Below are positions 54,188 to 63,473 of a DNA stretch of 64,000 nt, one piece after another (position 1 is the stretch's first letter; each line of letters starts with the position of its first letter). This stretch comes from Vibrio sp. CB1-14. Its GTDB lineage: Bacteria > Pseudomonadota > Gammaproteobacteria > Enterobacterales > Vibrionaceae. Position numbers and translations under genes: made by a program. Location of the stretch: the NCBI RefSeq assembly GCF_040412085.2, contig NZ_CP115921.1, forward strand, positions 868,001 through 932,000, written 5' to 3'. The notes beneath the pieces are model-generated. The model was given only the letters and a program-made list of their open reading frames with translations. It was not told the origin of the DNA and made no database searches.

Positions 54188-55914
54188 GGCTGTTCTCCTC
54201 CATGTTTGAGCTCAGACAAAATAAACTCACTGCCTTGCTTCTGAATCAAAAAGCGTGCGTTATCACCTTCTTCAAAACCAGTGAAATCAACGTTGCCATC
54301 TGTAGAGAAATTCATCTCTCCCGATTGCCAGTTCCATTCTGGGACGTCACTGTGCACTATGGTGATCATGCCAAAATCGGCCATTAGCATAGAGATGTTG
54401 CCATTGACCCAGATCTCTGTGGGCATAGGGTTTTCACTAGGGTTGATGGCCGTAACCTTGTATTGACCATCGGGCGTTTTGGCCATTTCAAACTCGATTT
54501 GTTGTCCTGCTTTAAGTGCTTCTATCGCCACGTTTGGCTCCACGTTAAAATCCATCACCATGCCCGGCCAGTTCCATTCAGGTACCGGTTGATGATTGAT
54601 GGTTAACATAGCGTGACCCGCCATCACATTGGTGATCTCACCTTTTGCCCACACAGTTTCAACCGGAGGCTCTACGCCATTGATGCGCGACAAATCAGCG
54701 CTTTGACTGGACTCTGAGTCGAGCATGAATTGTGCTGATGTCACTACGATGTCCTGTGTGGTTAATCCTTCCAGTACCTCAATACGATCACTGGCTTCAC
54801 GGCCGACTCGAATGCGAGCAGAGCGGTACTTGCCGTCACCTTCAGAGAGGACAACTCGGCTCATGCCACCCGAGCGAATCACCGCTGAATGCGGAATCGT
54901 CAGCACAGCGTCATCGGTTTGCGGTTGTAAAGCGATATTGGCAAACATGTTAGGTTTGAGTTGAAAATCCGGGTTGTCGAATTTGAGCCTAACGCGCAGG
55001 GTTCGAGTGGATGGATCGAGGATCGGATAGACATAGTCGACTTGCCCTTGCCACTCCTTACCGGGGATAGCATCCAAAGTCATCACTGCGCTACTACCGT
55101 TTTTTATCCATTCAGCTTGGCGCTCAAAAACCTCAGCATCGACCCATACTTGGTCGATAGGGCCGGCGCTAATCACCGACTGAGATGGGGACAAGTAGCC
55201 GCCCTCGCGTACATTAAGCGTAGCGACGACACCGCTGCCGAACGCTTTGATATCGATGGTTTGTGATGCTTTACCTTGACGGACAATTTGACGTATTTGC
55301 GCTTTGTCGACTCCAAGGGTGATTAGACGCTCGGTCGCCCCTTTGATAAGAGAGCCACGCTTAGTTCGATAGGCATTGAGTAGCTCCTCTTGCGCCTTAA
55401 CAAGCTCAGGCGAATAGAGTTTAAATAACACGTCACCTTTATTGATTCGCTCTCCCACCGCATTGATGTAGAGCTTTTCTACCCAACCCGCGACACGTAC
55501 GTTGGTTTGCCATAGACGGCTTTCATCAAAGGCGATGTAACCGACGGTAGCAATGCGAGGCGAGAGCTTTTGTGTCTCGACGGAGGCAGTTTTAACACCA
55601 AGATTGTTCTCTACTGCCGGGTCAATTTTAACGGTACCTGGTTTGTCATTCGCGCCGTTGAGGTCATCGGCGTAGACTGGAATGAGATCCATCCCCATTG
55701 GAGACTTACCCGGTTGGTCGCGTTTATAGTTGGGATCCATAGGGGCAACCCAGTAAAGCGGCTCATTCGCATCGCTATTGCCTTTGCTTTGTGATGACAT
55801 AGTGCTTTGTGACGACATTGAGCTCATTGAGTGTGCACCGAAATACTGCGTTCCCACTATTCCCAGACCTGCACCAACGGCCAGCGCCAATAGGGCGACA
55901 TTTCGTGTTTTCAT
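54184..55914 (-). CDS. cusB: CusB-like efflux adaptor with two fused CusF-like domains
   Basis: A 576-residue membrane-fusion protein. In order: N-terminal membrane helix and Ser/Met-rich linker; a heavy-metal-binding motif (Y-W-V-A-P-M-D-P-N-Y-K, P-M-G-M-D-L, ~residues 54-80); the usual barrel-sandwich, hairpin and beta-barrel (~100-400); then two CusF-like domains at ~420-490 and ~496-570. The first keeps all CusF ligands (H near 441, then W-P-G-M-V-M). The second has H and W-Q-S-G-E-M, losing one methionine. CusF is usually a separate chaperone; here it is tethered. AAGGGA precedes the ATG. It overlaps cusA by four bases. Confidence 0.9.
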   Translation of the reverse strand: MKTRNVALLALAVGAGLGIVGTQYFGAHSMSSMSSQSTMSSQSKGNSDANEPLYWVAPMDPNYKRDQPGKSPMGMDLIPVYADDLNGANDKPGTVKIDPAVENNLGVKTASVETQKLSPRIATVGYIAFDESRLWQTNVRVAGWVEKLYINAVGERINKGDVLFKLYSPELVKAQEELLNAYRTKRGSLIKGATERLITLGVDKAQIRQIVRQGKASQTIDIKAFGSGVVATLNVREGGYLSPSQSVISAGPIDQVWVDAEVFERQAEWIKNGSSAVMTLDAIPGKEWQGQVDYVYPILDPSTRTLRVRLKFDNPDFQLKPNMFANIALQPQTDDAVLTIPHSAVIRSGGMSRVVLSEGDGKYRSARIRVGREASDRIEVLEGLTTQDIVVTSAQFMLDSESSQSADLSRINGVEPPVETVWAKGEITNVMAGHAMLTINHQPVPEWNWPGMVMDFNVEPNVAIEALKAGQQIEFEMAKTPDGQYKVTAINPSENPMPTEIWVNGNISMLMADFGMITIVHSDVPEWNWQSGEMNFSTDGNVDFTGFEEGDNARFLIQKQGSEFILSELKHGGEQP

Positions 55915-55931
55915 TATTGTTTCCCTTGAAT

Positions 55932-57320
55932 CTATGGTTGTTTTGTTGATGACGGCTGAGAAATAACTGGCGTTTCTGCGTGGTATTCGAATCCACCAAG
56001 GAAATACGCCAAGTTGCTACTGACAATGTTGAGGTCTGTCTCCAACCTCAGTGCTTCAATCTCAATGGCTAGCTCATCACTGGAGGCGGTGATCACATCG
56101 CTAAATTGTGCGGTGTTGTTCTCGTAACCTCGCTCTACAGCTCTAGTGCGCGCTTTGGCTTGGGGCAGAAGACTCTGCTGGTAGCGCTCGAAGCGTTCAA
56201 TGAGGTTGTGTCTGTCCATCATCAGCGCGTTAACCTTGGCATTCATCTGAGCCAACAACGCATCTTTGCTCGACTTTGACGCGACCACTTGGTGCTGGGC
56301 GGCTGCATGGTTCTTGTCTTGTCGATTGCCGGTGAATAAGGGAATGTCCATGGTTACGTAGGCACTAAGGAGATCGGGCGCAGGGGCGCCACGCATGTTG
56401 GGGGCTTGGCGATGGGCATACATGGCTTCAACACCAAATTGCGGCTTGTAGGCCTCTTCGGCAATGGAGACCTGAGTCTCATTGGCAGCAATTTGAATGT
56501 CGGCCATTTTCGCCATTGGGTGCTGGTTAAGTAAGTTGAAATAGCCAGAGCCACTTTGGCTAGTCAATTGCTGCTCAAGACGTCCCCAATCAGTTGCGAT
56601 ATTGGCGTTAAGATCTGAGCTTTGGTTTAGCCAACCTGAACCCAGCCATTCGGAGAGCTGAGACAGCAACCGACTTTGCATTTGCCTATTGGCGTGCAAC
56701 TTGTCATCGAGCTGACTGACTTGTAGCTGACTACGGATTAAGTCTTGTGACTCGCTGTTGCCAATGGCGTAGTTGGTTTGAATGAATCGCTCCATTTCTA
56801 CCATCAGGGAACGCTTTTCTTTCAGTACGCGCTCTGAGTGCTGCTGAAAGCCAAGCTCAAGCCATAGCTGAGTAATGCTATTAGCAATGTCGAGCTCACG
56901 GACTTTTACTTGAAGCTCAATACCATCGGCTTGCTGCTGGGCTTTCTTATTTTGCAGACCAAGCGTATCGCCGCGGCCAAACTGCTGCATCATACCGACC
57001 GAAATATTCGTCATCGGATCTTGGTCGAACCGAAAACTGTCTGTCGGTAAACCGCCGACCCCGACTTTTAATACGGGGTCTTTCAGCGTTGAGCTGGCAA
57101 TACCGGTATCTCGCATCGCCTGAGATTGGGCGTGATACTGGGTTCGATTGGCATCGTTGGCAATCGCCAAGTTGATTAATGTATCGAGCGATAACGCCTG
57201 TGCGCTCGCTTGAGACTGCTGTGTTGCTCCCGCGCTGCTTGTCGCTTGTGCAGTGGGTGCGAGTAGAATGATTGCACTTACAGCCAGTGCAATCGGATGT
57301 TTGATTATTTTCACGATCAT
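55932..57320 (-). CDS. cusC: Outer-membrane efflux channel, CusC/TolC-like
   Basis: A 462-residue exported protein with a signal peptide (I-A-L-A-V-S-A-I-I-L-L, cleavage after A-Q-A) and the long alpha-helical repeats of outer-membrane efflux factors (L-D-T-L-I-N-L-A-I-A-N, later R-A-V-E-R-G-Y-E-N-N-T-A-Q-F-S-D). It forms the exit duct for the pump. The ATG at 57320 gives a proper signal peptide; the frame to 57380 only adds an unlikely extension. It lies 17 bp before the adaptor gene. The symbol reflects role; sequence alone does not separate CusC from related channels. Confidence 0.85.
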   Translation of the reverse strand: MIVKIIKHPIALAVSAIILLAPTAQATSSAGATQQSQASAQALSLDTLINLAIANDANRTQYHAQSQAMRDTGIASSTLKDPVLKVGVGGLPTDSFRFDQDPMTNISVGMMQQFGRGDTLGLQNKKAQQQADGIELQVKVRELDIANSITQLWLELGFQQHSERVLKEKRSLMVEMERFIQTNYAIGNSESQDLIRSQLQVSQLDDKLHANRQMQSRLLSQLSEWLGSGWLNQSSDLNANIATDWGRLEQQLTSQSGSGYFNLLNQHPMAKMADIQIAANETQVSIAEEAYKPQFGVEAMYAHRQAPNMRGAPAPDLLSAYVTMDIPLFTGNRQDKNHAAAQHQVVASKSSKDALLAQMNAKVNALMMDRHNLIERFERYQQSLLPQAKARTRAVERGYENNTAQFSDVITASSDELAIEIEALRLETDLNIVSSNLAYFLGGFEYHAETPVISQPSSTKQP

Positions 57321-57398
57321 TTCCAAACTACGTGCCTGTATAACAGGCGCGATAAAACGTCCCCAACTAGGGTTGGGCATTAGCGTGTGTTGGAATGA

Positions 57399-57791
57399 TT
57401 ACGCCGAGGGCGGGCGCTCGAGGTGTTCGATTCTATGGATCGGTTGCGTGAATGGGTCTACAGAGCGCTTGGAGAAGCGAGCGTGGCCTTCGCTTGAAAG
57501 CAAGACAAAGGGGGCAAAGCCTAAGGTAGTGCCACACATTGTGGTGCAACAGGTGGTGTGGGAGTCGGGCTCTGCACTGGCGCACTGGCTGTTATCTGCA
57601 ATGTCCGGTGTTGGACTCGTGCTGTGATGAGCGTGATGGGACGCTGTCTGGGTCATACCACAAGACATCGATGCATCGGTCATACCATTATGCATAGCCA
57701 TCGCAGGCGCGCTAGTTACAAACGTTGAAATAACGAGTGCAAGCAAGCTCACGAATGTGATCCACGATTTGTTGGCGATAATGGCGTGCAT
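57399..57791 (-). CDS. Exported Cys/His-rich protein, CopL-like
   Basis: A 130-residue protein with a signal peptide (S-L-L-A-L-V-I-S-T-F-V, ending A-M-A) and a mature part with M-S-C-G-M, H-H-A-H-H, Q-C-A-S-A and C-C-T-T-M-C-G-T. No known domain is certain; the layout recalls CopL, a small Cys/His-rich protein encoded ahead of copper resistance genes in some bacteria. It is the first gene after the metal-type promoter. The ATG at 57791 has AAGG six bases upstream. A role in copper binding or copper-dependent control of the operon is likely but inferred. Confidence 0.72.
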   Translation of the reverse strand: MHAIIANKSWITFVSLLALVISTFVTSAPAMAMHNGMTDASMSCGMTQTASHHAHHSTSPTPDIADNSQCASAEPDSHTTCCTTMCGTTLGFAPFVLLSSEGHARFSKRSVDPFTQPIHRIEHLERPPSA

Positions 57792-57818
57792 ACAGAACCT
57801 TTTTAACAAGACTCACTA

Positions 57819-57849
57819 AAGATAAAGGTTACCCCTAGGGGAAGGTCAA
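57819..57849 (-). promoter_or_regulatory. MerR/CueR-type promoter of the copper efflux operon
   Basis: On the minus strand TTGACC (57849-57844) and TATCTT (57824-57819) are separated by 19 bases, the over-long spacing that MerR-family activators correct. The spacer holds the dyad CCCCTAGGGG, and ACCTTCCCC resembles the left half of CueR sites. The first gene starts 27 bases downstream. No merR/cueR gene is in the window. Confidence 0.65.
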
Positions 57850-58005
57850 TAGTTCAACGGATTTCTTGTGTTGTTTGCTAAAGAAATCTTCAAAATATAG
57901 CTTAGGTGAGCTTAGAGGTAGGGTTTTTGCAGCAAACCAACTAGACATTGCTATCGCGTTTTCTAATCTATTGGAAGTATAGGATCACAACTGAGGGGGT
58001 ATGGA

Positions 58006-58287
58006 ATGAGACGATTTATAATGGGGTGCTTGGCTATAACTGCCTTTAGTGCATATGCAGGCTTAGACCCTAACGTGAGTAATGACACGCTCGAATCTGC
58101 TAAGGCTTCAATGCAAAAACACTTGGAGAAAGAAGGGCTCACTATTGATGACGCGAAGTTGTCTCTCGCCTACAAATATGGTCGCAACAAGAGTACGATC
58201 TATTTTGAAGTTGCTGAGCATGATGGCGGCGCAGAAATCTACAAGGTCGTTTGTTCAGGTGATAAATGCCACCTTCAGTATCGTTGA
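58006..58287 (+). CDS. Small exported protein of unknown function
   Basis: A 93-residue protein with a short signal peptide (cleavage after A-Y-A, about residue 18) and a mature region with two cysteines near the C-terminus (V-V-C-S-G-D-K-C) likely to form a disulphide. I do not recognise the family. A very strong ribosome-binding site (GAGGGGG, six bases from the ATG) supports it as real. It is divergent from the copper operon, which may or may not be meaningful. Confidence 0.72.
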   Translation: MRRFIMGCLAITAFSAYAGLDPNVSNDTLESAKASMQKHLEKEGLTIDDAKLSLAYKYGRNKSTIYFEVAEHDGGAEIYKVVCSGDKCHLQYR

Positions 58288-58306
58288 CTCCAAGCGCCAA
58301 TTGATT

Positions 58307-58543
58307 TCATTTTGATAGGCGAGAAATCAATGCTTCTCGCCTTAGTTCTAGTATCTCTTCAATTAACTTTTCTTGTGCATTGATACCAAAATGTTCAGCG
58401 TAGCGTTTTACCTTCTGAATTTGGCTTGGGTCGAGCTGATAGACTTCGCGTTTAAGCCTTGAGCGCGCCTCACTTTTTATCAAGCCTTGTGATTGCATCA
58501 GACGCACGATAGTGGCGTCCATCGGGTGTTTGTGTTGTTGCAT
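58307..58543 (-). CDS. Small helical protein of unknown function
   Basis: A 78-residue basic protein, predicted mostly helical (I-Q-K-V-K-R-Y-A-E-H-F-G, K-L-I-E-E-I-L-E-L-R-R-E-A-L-I-S-R-L), without signal peptide. It resembles no family I can name. It is convergent with the preceding gene, 19 bp apart. No clear ribosome-binding site was found, so the start (and to a lesser degree the gene) is uncertain. Confidence 0.55.
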   Translation of the reverse strand: MQQHKHPMDATIVRLMQSQGLIKSEARSRLKREVYQLDPSQIQKVKRYAEHFGINAQEKLIEEILELRREALISRLSK

Positions 58544-58952
58544 AGCGTTTGATTAACTGACCGAATGAAGGTGGTTTCGTTTGAGTGTCGCGATGCAAGA
58601 TAGTGACAAAGTGTGACAGCTTTATTGCAAAGTGTTGAATAAGAATTTGGGGTTTTTGAAAAGGGTTCTGAGTTGTTGCATCTCGTGGAGTTAAAGAGAG
58701 ATGAGTGACAAAACAGGATTCAAGCGAGCTTTGTTCAATAATTGAACTTATTTCCAACTAATAATTAACTCATTATAAGTTTGCATTTATTTTGTGAAAT
58801 CTCCCGCATCTGATCATTATTATTGACCTATTGCCTGATAACCTTCCTTTGGGCTGCTAGCATATTTTTAGCTATTAAATAACGAAATGGTTTCTATTCG
58901 CTCATTTTTAGCTCGTGAAACAGAAAGATATTCTCTTTAGAAAGGTATAAAT
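58544..58952. other. Non-coding stretch upstream of the chitinase gene
   Basis: AT-rich, especially from 58740. The 95-codon minus-strand frame at 58470-58757 has no recognisable content and overlaps the small gene next to it. The chitinase promoter must lie here, but no convincing operator, riboswitch or hairpin was seen. Confidence 0.5.
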
Positions 58953-61541
58953 ATGTTTAGGATGAACAAGGTCGCGCTCTCTATAGCGTGCCTAGTGTTT
59001 AGCAGCCATGTGTTTGCTGCGGAACCTTATGATGCCACTCAGTCGTACTCTGGTGGTAGTCAAGTAACGGTGGATGGTACCACCTACGAAGCTAAATGGT
59101 GGGTTGGGGCAGGTCAAAGCCCGACGGACATTTATGCAAATGAATGGGATTCTCCATGGAAAGTAGTCAGTGGTGCTAATCCGTCACCGGAGCCTTCACC
59201 AGAACCAACCCCTGATCCTTCTCCAGAACCAACGCCTGAACCGACACCGGATCCAGGCACGACTCCATCGAGCGGTGCTTGTGCCGACTTTAATGTTTAT
59301 CCAGATTGGACGCAAAGCAACCACGCTACGGCTGGCGACATCATGGTTAACGAGAATGTAGCGTATAAGGCTAACTGGTGGACGTCTTCCATTCCAGGCA
59401 GCGATAGCAGCTGGGCAACGCATCTGGATTGTGGTGGAGCTTCTTCTGAGCCCAGCGCGAAGCTTGCTCTGCCAAACCCTCTTGATCCGGTAAGGTTAGA
59501 AGTCGCGGGATGGCCAAGTCATTTGGTGGTGGCAAGTCCTGCCACACTTGATGCGCCTGCTAGCCAATACTTTGCAACGAATAGTAGCCAAGATCTGGCT
59601 GACGTTACTAAGTTGACCAATATCTTTGTCGCACTCATTCAAACCGCTGAAGCGGCGGGTAGCAGTTCGATTGTACTCACATCTGATGTCCTTGATATAG
59701 CGACTGCCGATAAAGGGCAAGCGCTTGGTACAGTGGCGGTCAAACAAGCGTTAACGGCCGCAGTGGCTTCAACCGCAAGTGCGATTGAAGCGAGTGCCAT
59801 TAATGCACTGACTGATGATGTTAATGGCTGGGCGCAGGCTCATAACCTTATTATTTCCACTTTAGCGCCTCAGGCGACCTTTGGCTGGACATTAACTATT
59901 GGTGACTTTGCTTTCAATCCTCATTCCGGTAAGCGAGCTGTTTGGAATGCTGCCTCTTCATCTTCTGCAGATCTGCTCTCAAGTTTTGCACTTTATGACG
60001 CAGGTTCGACAACCAGAGCAGATTTCATCGCCTTTACTAAATCGGCGAATACGGCGGCATTATCTGATGAGCAGTGGTACTACGCCCTAGAATATGTGAA
60101 GCAAATCTCCGATCACATTCGTACCCCTGCACTGTTAACCTCGATGCCAACGTCGCAAACGGTCAGCTACTTCATGGGGGATTTGTCTAAGCAAGGTCAG
60201 TTGCGTAAAGCTGCTCACAGCAATGTATTTGCGATTTTGTTTGATAGTGAAACTGTAGAGCTCACCAATAAGATTGAGCAGTACCAAACCGCTAAGTTAC
60301 CACTCTACTACGTAGGAGAGAGCATCACTAACGGTCCTCTTACGCGTATCGCTGCACTTAACGGCGAGCTGGCGAGTGCGGAAAATGCAATGAATAATCA
60401 AGCATTCCTGTATGAAGTCTCGCAAGGCAACTGGGCACCGTCGACTGTGTATAAATGGGCAGATTTCTTAGCTGGCCTTAACTCTATGCACAACGTGGGT
60501 GTTGCTGGAAATACGTTCTGGCTATTGGATGAGACCGTAGACGATGCGACCAATGCTAAGTATGCAAAAGTAGCGATTGCTGCTTTCCTATCACAAAGCA
60601 TGCAAGAGACCATTCGCTATAATGCCTGTGACGAGAACAACTGGTCAGAAGTAAGATACGGCGCGGCGGTTAACTACCCAATGACAGCAAGTTGTGGTCA
60701 GTTGGGGCAGAAGTACGCAGATTATGGCATGGATCCAGTGACAGGTATTGATCATCCATATTCGTGTCCGCGCGATCCGAAAATGGAAGTGAGCGCTTTG
60801 ACCAATGCTAAATGGTACGGCGCACCGGCTCCGATTTTTGCAGCGCCAGACTCAGTGCTTGCAGAGAAAGGACTCCTCGTGAATGGGAATGTTGGCCGCT
60901 GGACCAACGATGGTCACTGTATGGAAGTCCCATCGACTGTCGACAGTTCACAACAAGTATGGGAGCGTGCCGACTGTAAAGTGTACGAAGGTCAAAAGGC
61001 GGGTAAGTTCATTTGGGATGGAAGTGATACGACTGGAACGGTTGAAGGCTGTGGTTGGTGGGGACGTGGTGTTATTCAAACGACTGGTCGCCAAAACTTC
61101 GGTACTCTAAACCACTTTATGGGACGTTCGCATGTTGACCCAGATACCGTAGGCACTACTGTGAATGGTGTGGTGGTGGAAGCACCTCCGGCCAACCCTC
61201 TATATGCTGATTTGGATTTCTGTTCAAATCCAGGCTTGATCTGTAGCTCTGAGGAGAATCGCGAAATCAAATGGATTGCGGGTCTGTTCTATTGGGTTTC
61301 TTCGGTTCAAACCTACAATGACGAAGGTGGTCCATACGCGGCTTGGAACTATCATACTGAGCTTAAGAAATATGTAGATGGTGGAATGCAAGGCACTGAG
61401 TTTATCGATGCGGTGTCAGGTATTGTTAATCGTGGCTGTCCAGATAGTACGTGTCCGGTGAGTGGTAAAGTTCACGCTGTTAAGGAGCGACAGGACAACT
61501 TTAAGTTAGTGTTGCAAACACTTGGACTGAATCCTCAATAA
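58953..61541 (+). CDS. Secreted chitinase, GH19 catalytic domain with two chitin-binding modules
   Basis: An 862-residue exported protein. In order: signal peptide (cleavage after V-F-A, ~22); a CBM5/12-type module (~23-72; Y-E-A-K-W-W-V); a Pro/Glu/Ser/Asp/Thr linker (~75-105); a second module (~108-155; Y-K-A-N-W-W-T); a ~330-residue region I cannot assign; and a C-terminal GH19 domain (~490-860) with the glutamate of S-Q-S-M-Q-E-T and the signature W-W-G-R-G-V-I-Q-T-T-G-R-Q-N-F-G. GH19 enzymes cut chitin with inversion. AAGG lies seven bases before the ATG. A strong terminator follows. Confidence 0.9.
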   Translation: MFRMNKVALSIACLVFSSHVFAAEPYDATQSYSGGSQVTVDGTTYEAKWWVGAGQSPTDIYANEWDSPWKVVSGANPSPEPSPEPTPDPSPEPTPEPTPDPGTTPSSGACADFNVYPDWTQSNHATAGDIMVNENVAYKANWWTSSIPGSDSSWATHLDCGGASSEPSAKLALPNPLDPVRLEVAGWPSHLVVASPATLDAPASQYFATNSSQDLADVTKLTNIFVALIQTAEAAGSSSIVLTSDVLDIATADKGQALGTVAVKQALTAAVASTASAIEASAINALTDDVNGWAQAHNLIISTLAPQATFGWTLTIGDFAFNPHSGKRAVWNAASSSSADLLSSFALYDAGSTTRADFIAFTKSANTAALSDEQWYYALEYVKQISDHIRTPALLTSMPTSQTVSYFMGDLSKQGQLRKAAHSNVFAILFDSETVELTNKIEQYQTAKLPLYYVGESITNGPLTRIAALNGELASAENAMNNQAFLYEVSQGNWAPSTVYKWADFLAGLNSMHNVGVAGNTFWLLDETVDDATNAKYAKVAIAAFLSQSMQETIRYNACDENNWSEVRYGAAVNYPMTASCGQLGQKYADYGMDPVTGIDHPYSCPRDPKMEVSALTNAKWYGAPAPIFAAPDSVLAEKGLLVNGNVGRWTNDGHCMEVPSTVDSSQQVWERADCKVYEGQKAGKFIWDGSDTTGTVEGCGWWGRGVIQTTGRQNFGTLNHFMGRSHVDPDTVGTTVNGVVVEAPPANPLYADLDFCSNPGLICSSEENREIKWIAGLFYWVSSVQTYNDEGGPYAAWNYHTELKKYVDGGMQGTEFIDAVSGIVNRGCPDSTCPVSGKVHAVKERQDNFKLVLQTLGLNPQ

Positions 61542-61563
61542 CTCTTTCCCTGAGAAATATAAT

Positions 61564-61595
61564 AAAGGCTTCCAGTTTTGGAAGCCTTTGTTTTT
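61564..61595 (+). terminator. Rho-independent terminator after the chitinase gene
   Basis: AAAGGCTTCC (61564-61573) and GGAAGCCTTT (61580-61589) form a perfect 10-bp stem with a six-base loop, followed by GTTTTTA. It lies 22 bases after the stop and 22 before the convergent transporter gene ends. Confidence 0.9.
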
Positions 61596-61617
61596 AGAAT
61601 CAGCGACAACAAAAAGC

Positions 61618-62493
61618 TTAGGTTGTCGGTGATTTACAATCCAGTTTGCGCTGTTTCCGTTCGTGTTTGGTTAGCCAGATTATGGGCACTACAATCATCA
61701 AAGTGCCTATAGCCATATAGATATCTGGCATTTCACCAAACCACACTAAACCCACTGCTACCGCACCAATCAAGCCACTGTATTCTGCGCTGGCGATTTT
61801 GTTGCTATCGACTGCACGGTAGGTCAAAACACACGTGGCTGCGTAGATCAATATAAACATGCTAGATAAGGCGGCAGTAGGGAAAGCGCTCCAGTCCCAC
61901 GGTTGCCCTTCTATAGCAACTAAACACAAAGAAGCTGGGATCCCTACTAAATTAGTGACCAACAAAGTTTGGACTACTGATTGCTGCTTAGGCAATTTGC
62001 GAATCAAAAGGTTATTAACGGCTATGGATAACGCTACAACTAAAGCGGCCAAGGCGGCAATGTCGATTTGGTCGGGACGAATGATCACGATTACACCAAT
62101 GAATCCCATTATTGCAGCGGCAATGGTTTGTGAAGAGAGCTTCTCGCCAAAAAATAACGACGCTAGAGGCAACATCATTAGTGGAGCTGCGTAAAAAATA
62201 GCGTTTGCGGTCGCCAGCGGCATTGCTGAGATAGCGTAGACCATAAAAATCGCCCCGAAAAGCCAGACATGAGCGCGGACAGCGTGCCATTTTATGCCCT
62301 CGTACACGTTATGTGGTCGTGACCAAAGGAAAAAGGGTAGTAAAATCAATACCGCAGATAGCTGTCTAAAAAACACAAACTGAAACACCGCAACCTCGTT
62401 ACCAACGCTTTTAATGAGGGCATCGGACAGGATCGCAATTTGGTTTCCAAAAACTAGCAGCAACATTGCTACTCCGACAGACATTGGTTTCAT
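61618..62493 (-). CDS. EamA/DMT-family transporter
   Basis: A 291-residue inner-membrane protein with ten predicted helices in two EamA repeats (first ~5-135, with A-N-A-I-F-Y-A-A-P-L; second ~145-280, with S-A-E-Y-S-G-L-I-G-A). Family members are drug/metabolite exporters of diverse substrates. It is divergent from the LysR gene 92 bp away, a layout in which the LysR protein commonly controls the transporter. Substrate cannot be told from the sequence. Confidence 0.88.
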   Translation of the reverse strand: MKPMSVGVAMLLLVFGNQIAILSDALIKSVGNEVAVFQFVFFRQLSAVLILLPFFLWSRPHNVYEGIKWHAVRAHVWLFGAIFMVYAISAMPLATANAIFYAAPLMMLPLASLFFGEKLSSQTIAAAIMGFIGVIVIIRPDQIDIAALAALVVALSIAVNNLLIRKLPKQQSVVQTLLVTNLVGIPASLCLVAIEGQPWDWSAFPTAALSSMFILIYAATCVLTYRAVDSNKIASAEYSGLIGAVAVGLVWFGEMPDIYMAIGTLMIVVPIIWLTKHERKQRKLDCKSPTT

Positions 62494-62585
62494 GATTTAC
62501 CCCTGATGAACTTTACCAGAGCATAGGTGATGACATAGGATGAAGTGAAATGATAAATATTTTCTTACTATGAGATATTTAGATA

Positions 62586-63473
62586 ATGAAACTTCCTCCT
62601 TTGCGATCAGTACACTGCTTTGAATCCGTTGCCAGAAACTTAAGTTTCTCTGAGGCAGCACAGGAGCTCAATGTGACTCAAAGTGCCATAAGTCATCAAA
62701 TCCGTGTTCTCGAAGAGTACTTGGGTGAGAGTCTATTTCTACGGCGAGGACGAAAACTGTCTTTAACTGAGACAGGTGAGCGATACCTTGAAGAGATCAG
62801 TCCTGCCATTGCAGCCATCGCTAAAGCGAGCCAAAAGGTTCGGGAGGGAGAGCAAGGCTCGATTCGTTTAGCTCTCTATAGCACACTTGCGGTTAAGTGG
62901 TTGATCCCAAGGCTTTCAGACTTTAAACGGCGCCATCCCGAGATAGAATTAACGCTCAATATGGTCACCGAAGATCCTAAGCTGTCGGATAGCGTAGGGG
63001 ATTGCTTTATTACATTAGAGGCTCCTAAAAGCCAATTTGTCGCTAATTTTTTGTACAGTGAAACGCTTTACCCTGTCTGTAGTCATCGTATTTGGAAAGC
63101 GATCCAAGGTGCACCTTTGCCTGATGCTTTATGGGAATACCCCATCCTTTCAACAGACTCAGTCTTTCGTGAAAGAGGAAAAGACTGGGTGAAATGGTGT
63201 GAAGTGGGGGGCTTTGAATTACCAAACAATCTAGACATACAGCACTTTAGTCATATTTTACTTGCGGTAGAGGCGGCGAAGTATGACCAAGGGATCACCT
63301 TCGCTAATGACTACATGATGACGGAAAAAGATAAACAAGATCTTATGGTTATCCCCACACATGGTTTGGAAACTGGAGATAGTTTCTACTTAGTGTATAA
63401 AGAAAGTCGTGCAAGACAACCTGAGTTAATTAAATTTGCACAGTGGCTCGCCGAGCAATGCCAGCATGATTAG
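62586..63473 (+). CDS. LysR-family regulator, GcvA-like
   Basis: A 295-residue LysR protein. The N-terminal winged helix has F-E-S-V-A-R-N-L-S-F-S-E-A-A-Q-E-L-N-V-T-Q-S-A-I-S-H-Q-I, near the GcvA/AmpR subgroup, followed by the effector-binding domain. It probably regulates the divergent EamA gene and perhaps the convergent PCC-domain gene. No T-N11-A site was confirmed in the 92-bp gap. Its stop overlaps the PCC gene's stop by four bases. Confidence 0.88.
   Translation: MKLPPLRSVHCFESVARNLSFSEAAQELNVTQSAISHQIRVLEEYLGESLFLRRGRKLSLTETGERYLEEISPAIAAIAKASQKVREGEQGSIRLALYSTLAVKWLIPRLSDFKRRHPEIELTLNMVTEDPKLSDSVGDCFITLEAPKSQFVANFLYSETLYPVCSHRIWKAIQGAPLPDALWEYPILSTDSVFRERGKDWVKWCEVGGFELPNNLDIQHFSHILLAVEAAKYDQGITFANDYMMTEKDKQDLMVIPTHGLETGDSFYLVYKESRARQPELIKFAQWLAEQCQHD

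Noticed and set aside
58470-58757. 95-codon minus-strand ORF before the chitinase gene
   Set aside because: Overlaps the small gene at 58307-58543 in another frame, with no recognisable content or ribosome-binding site.
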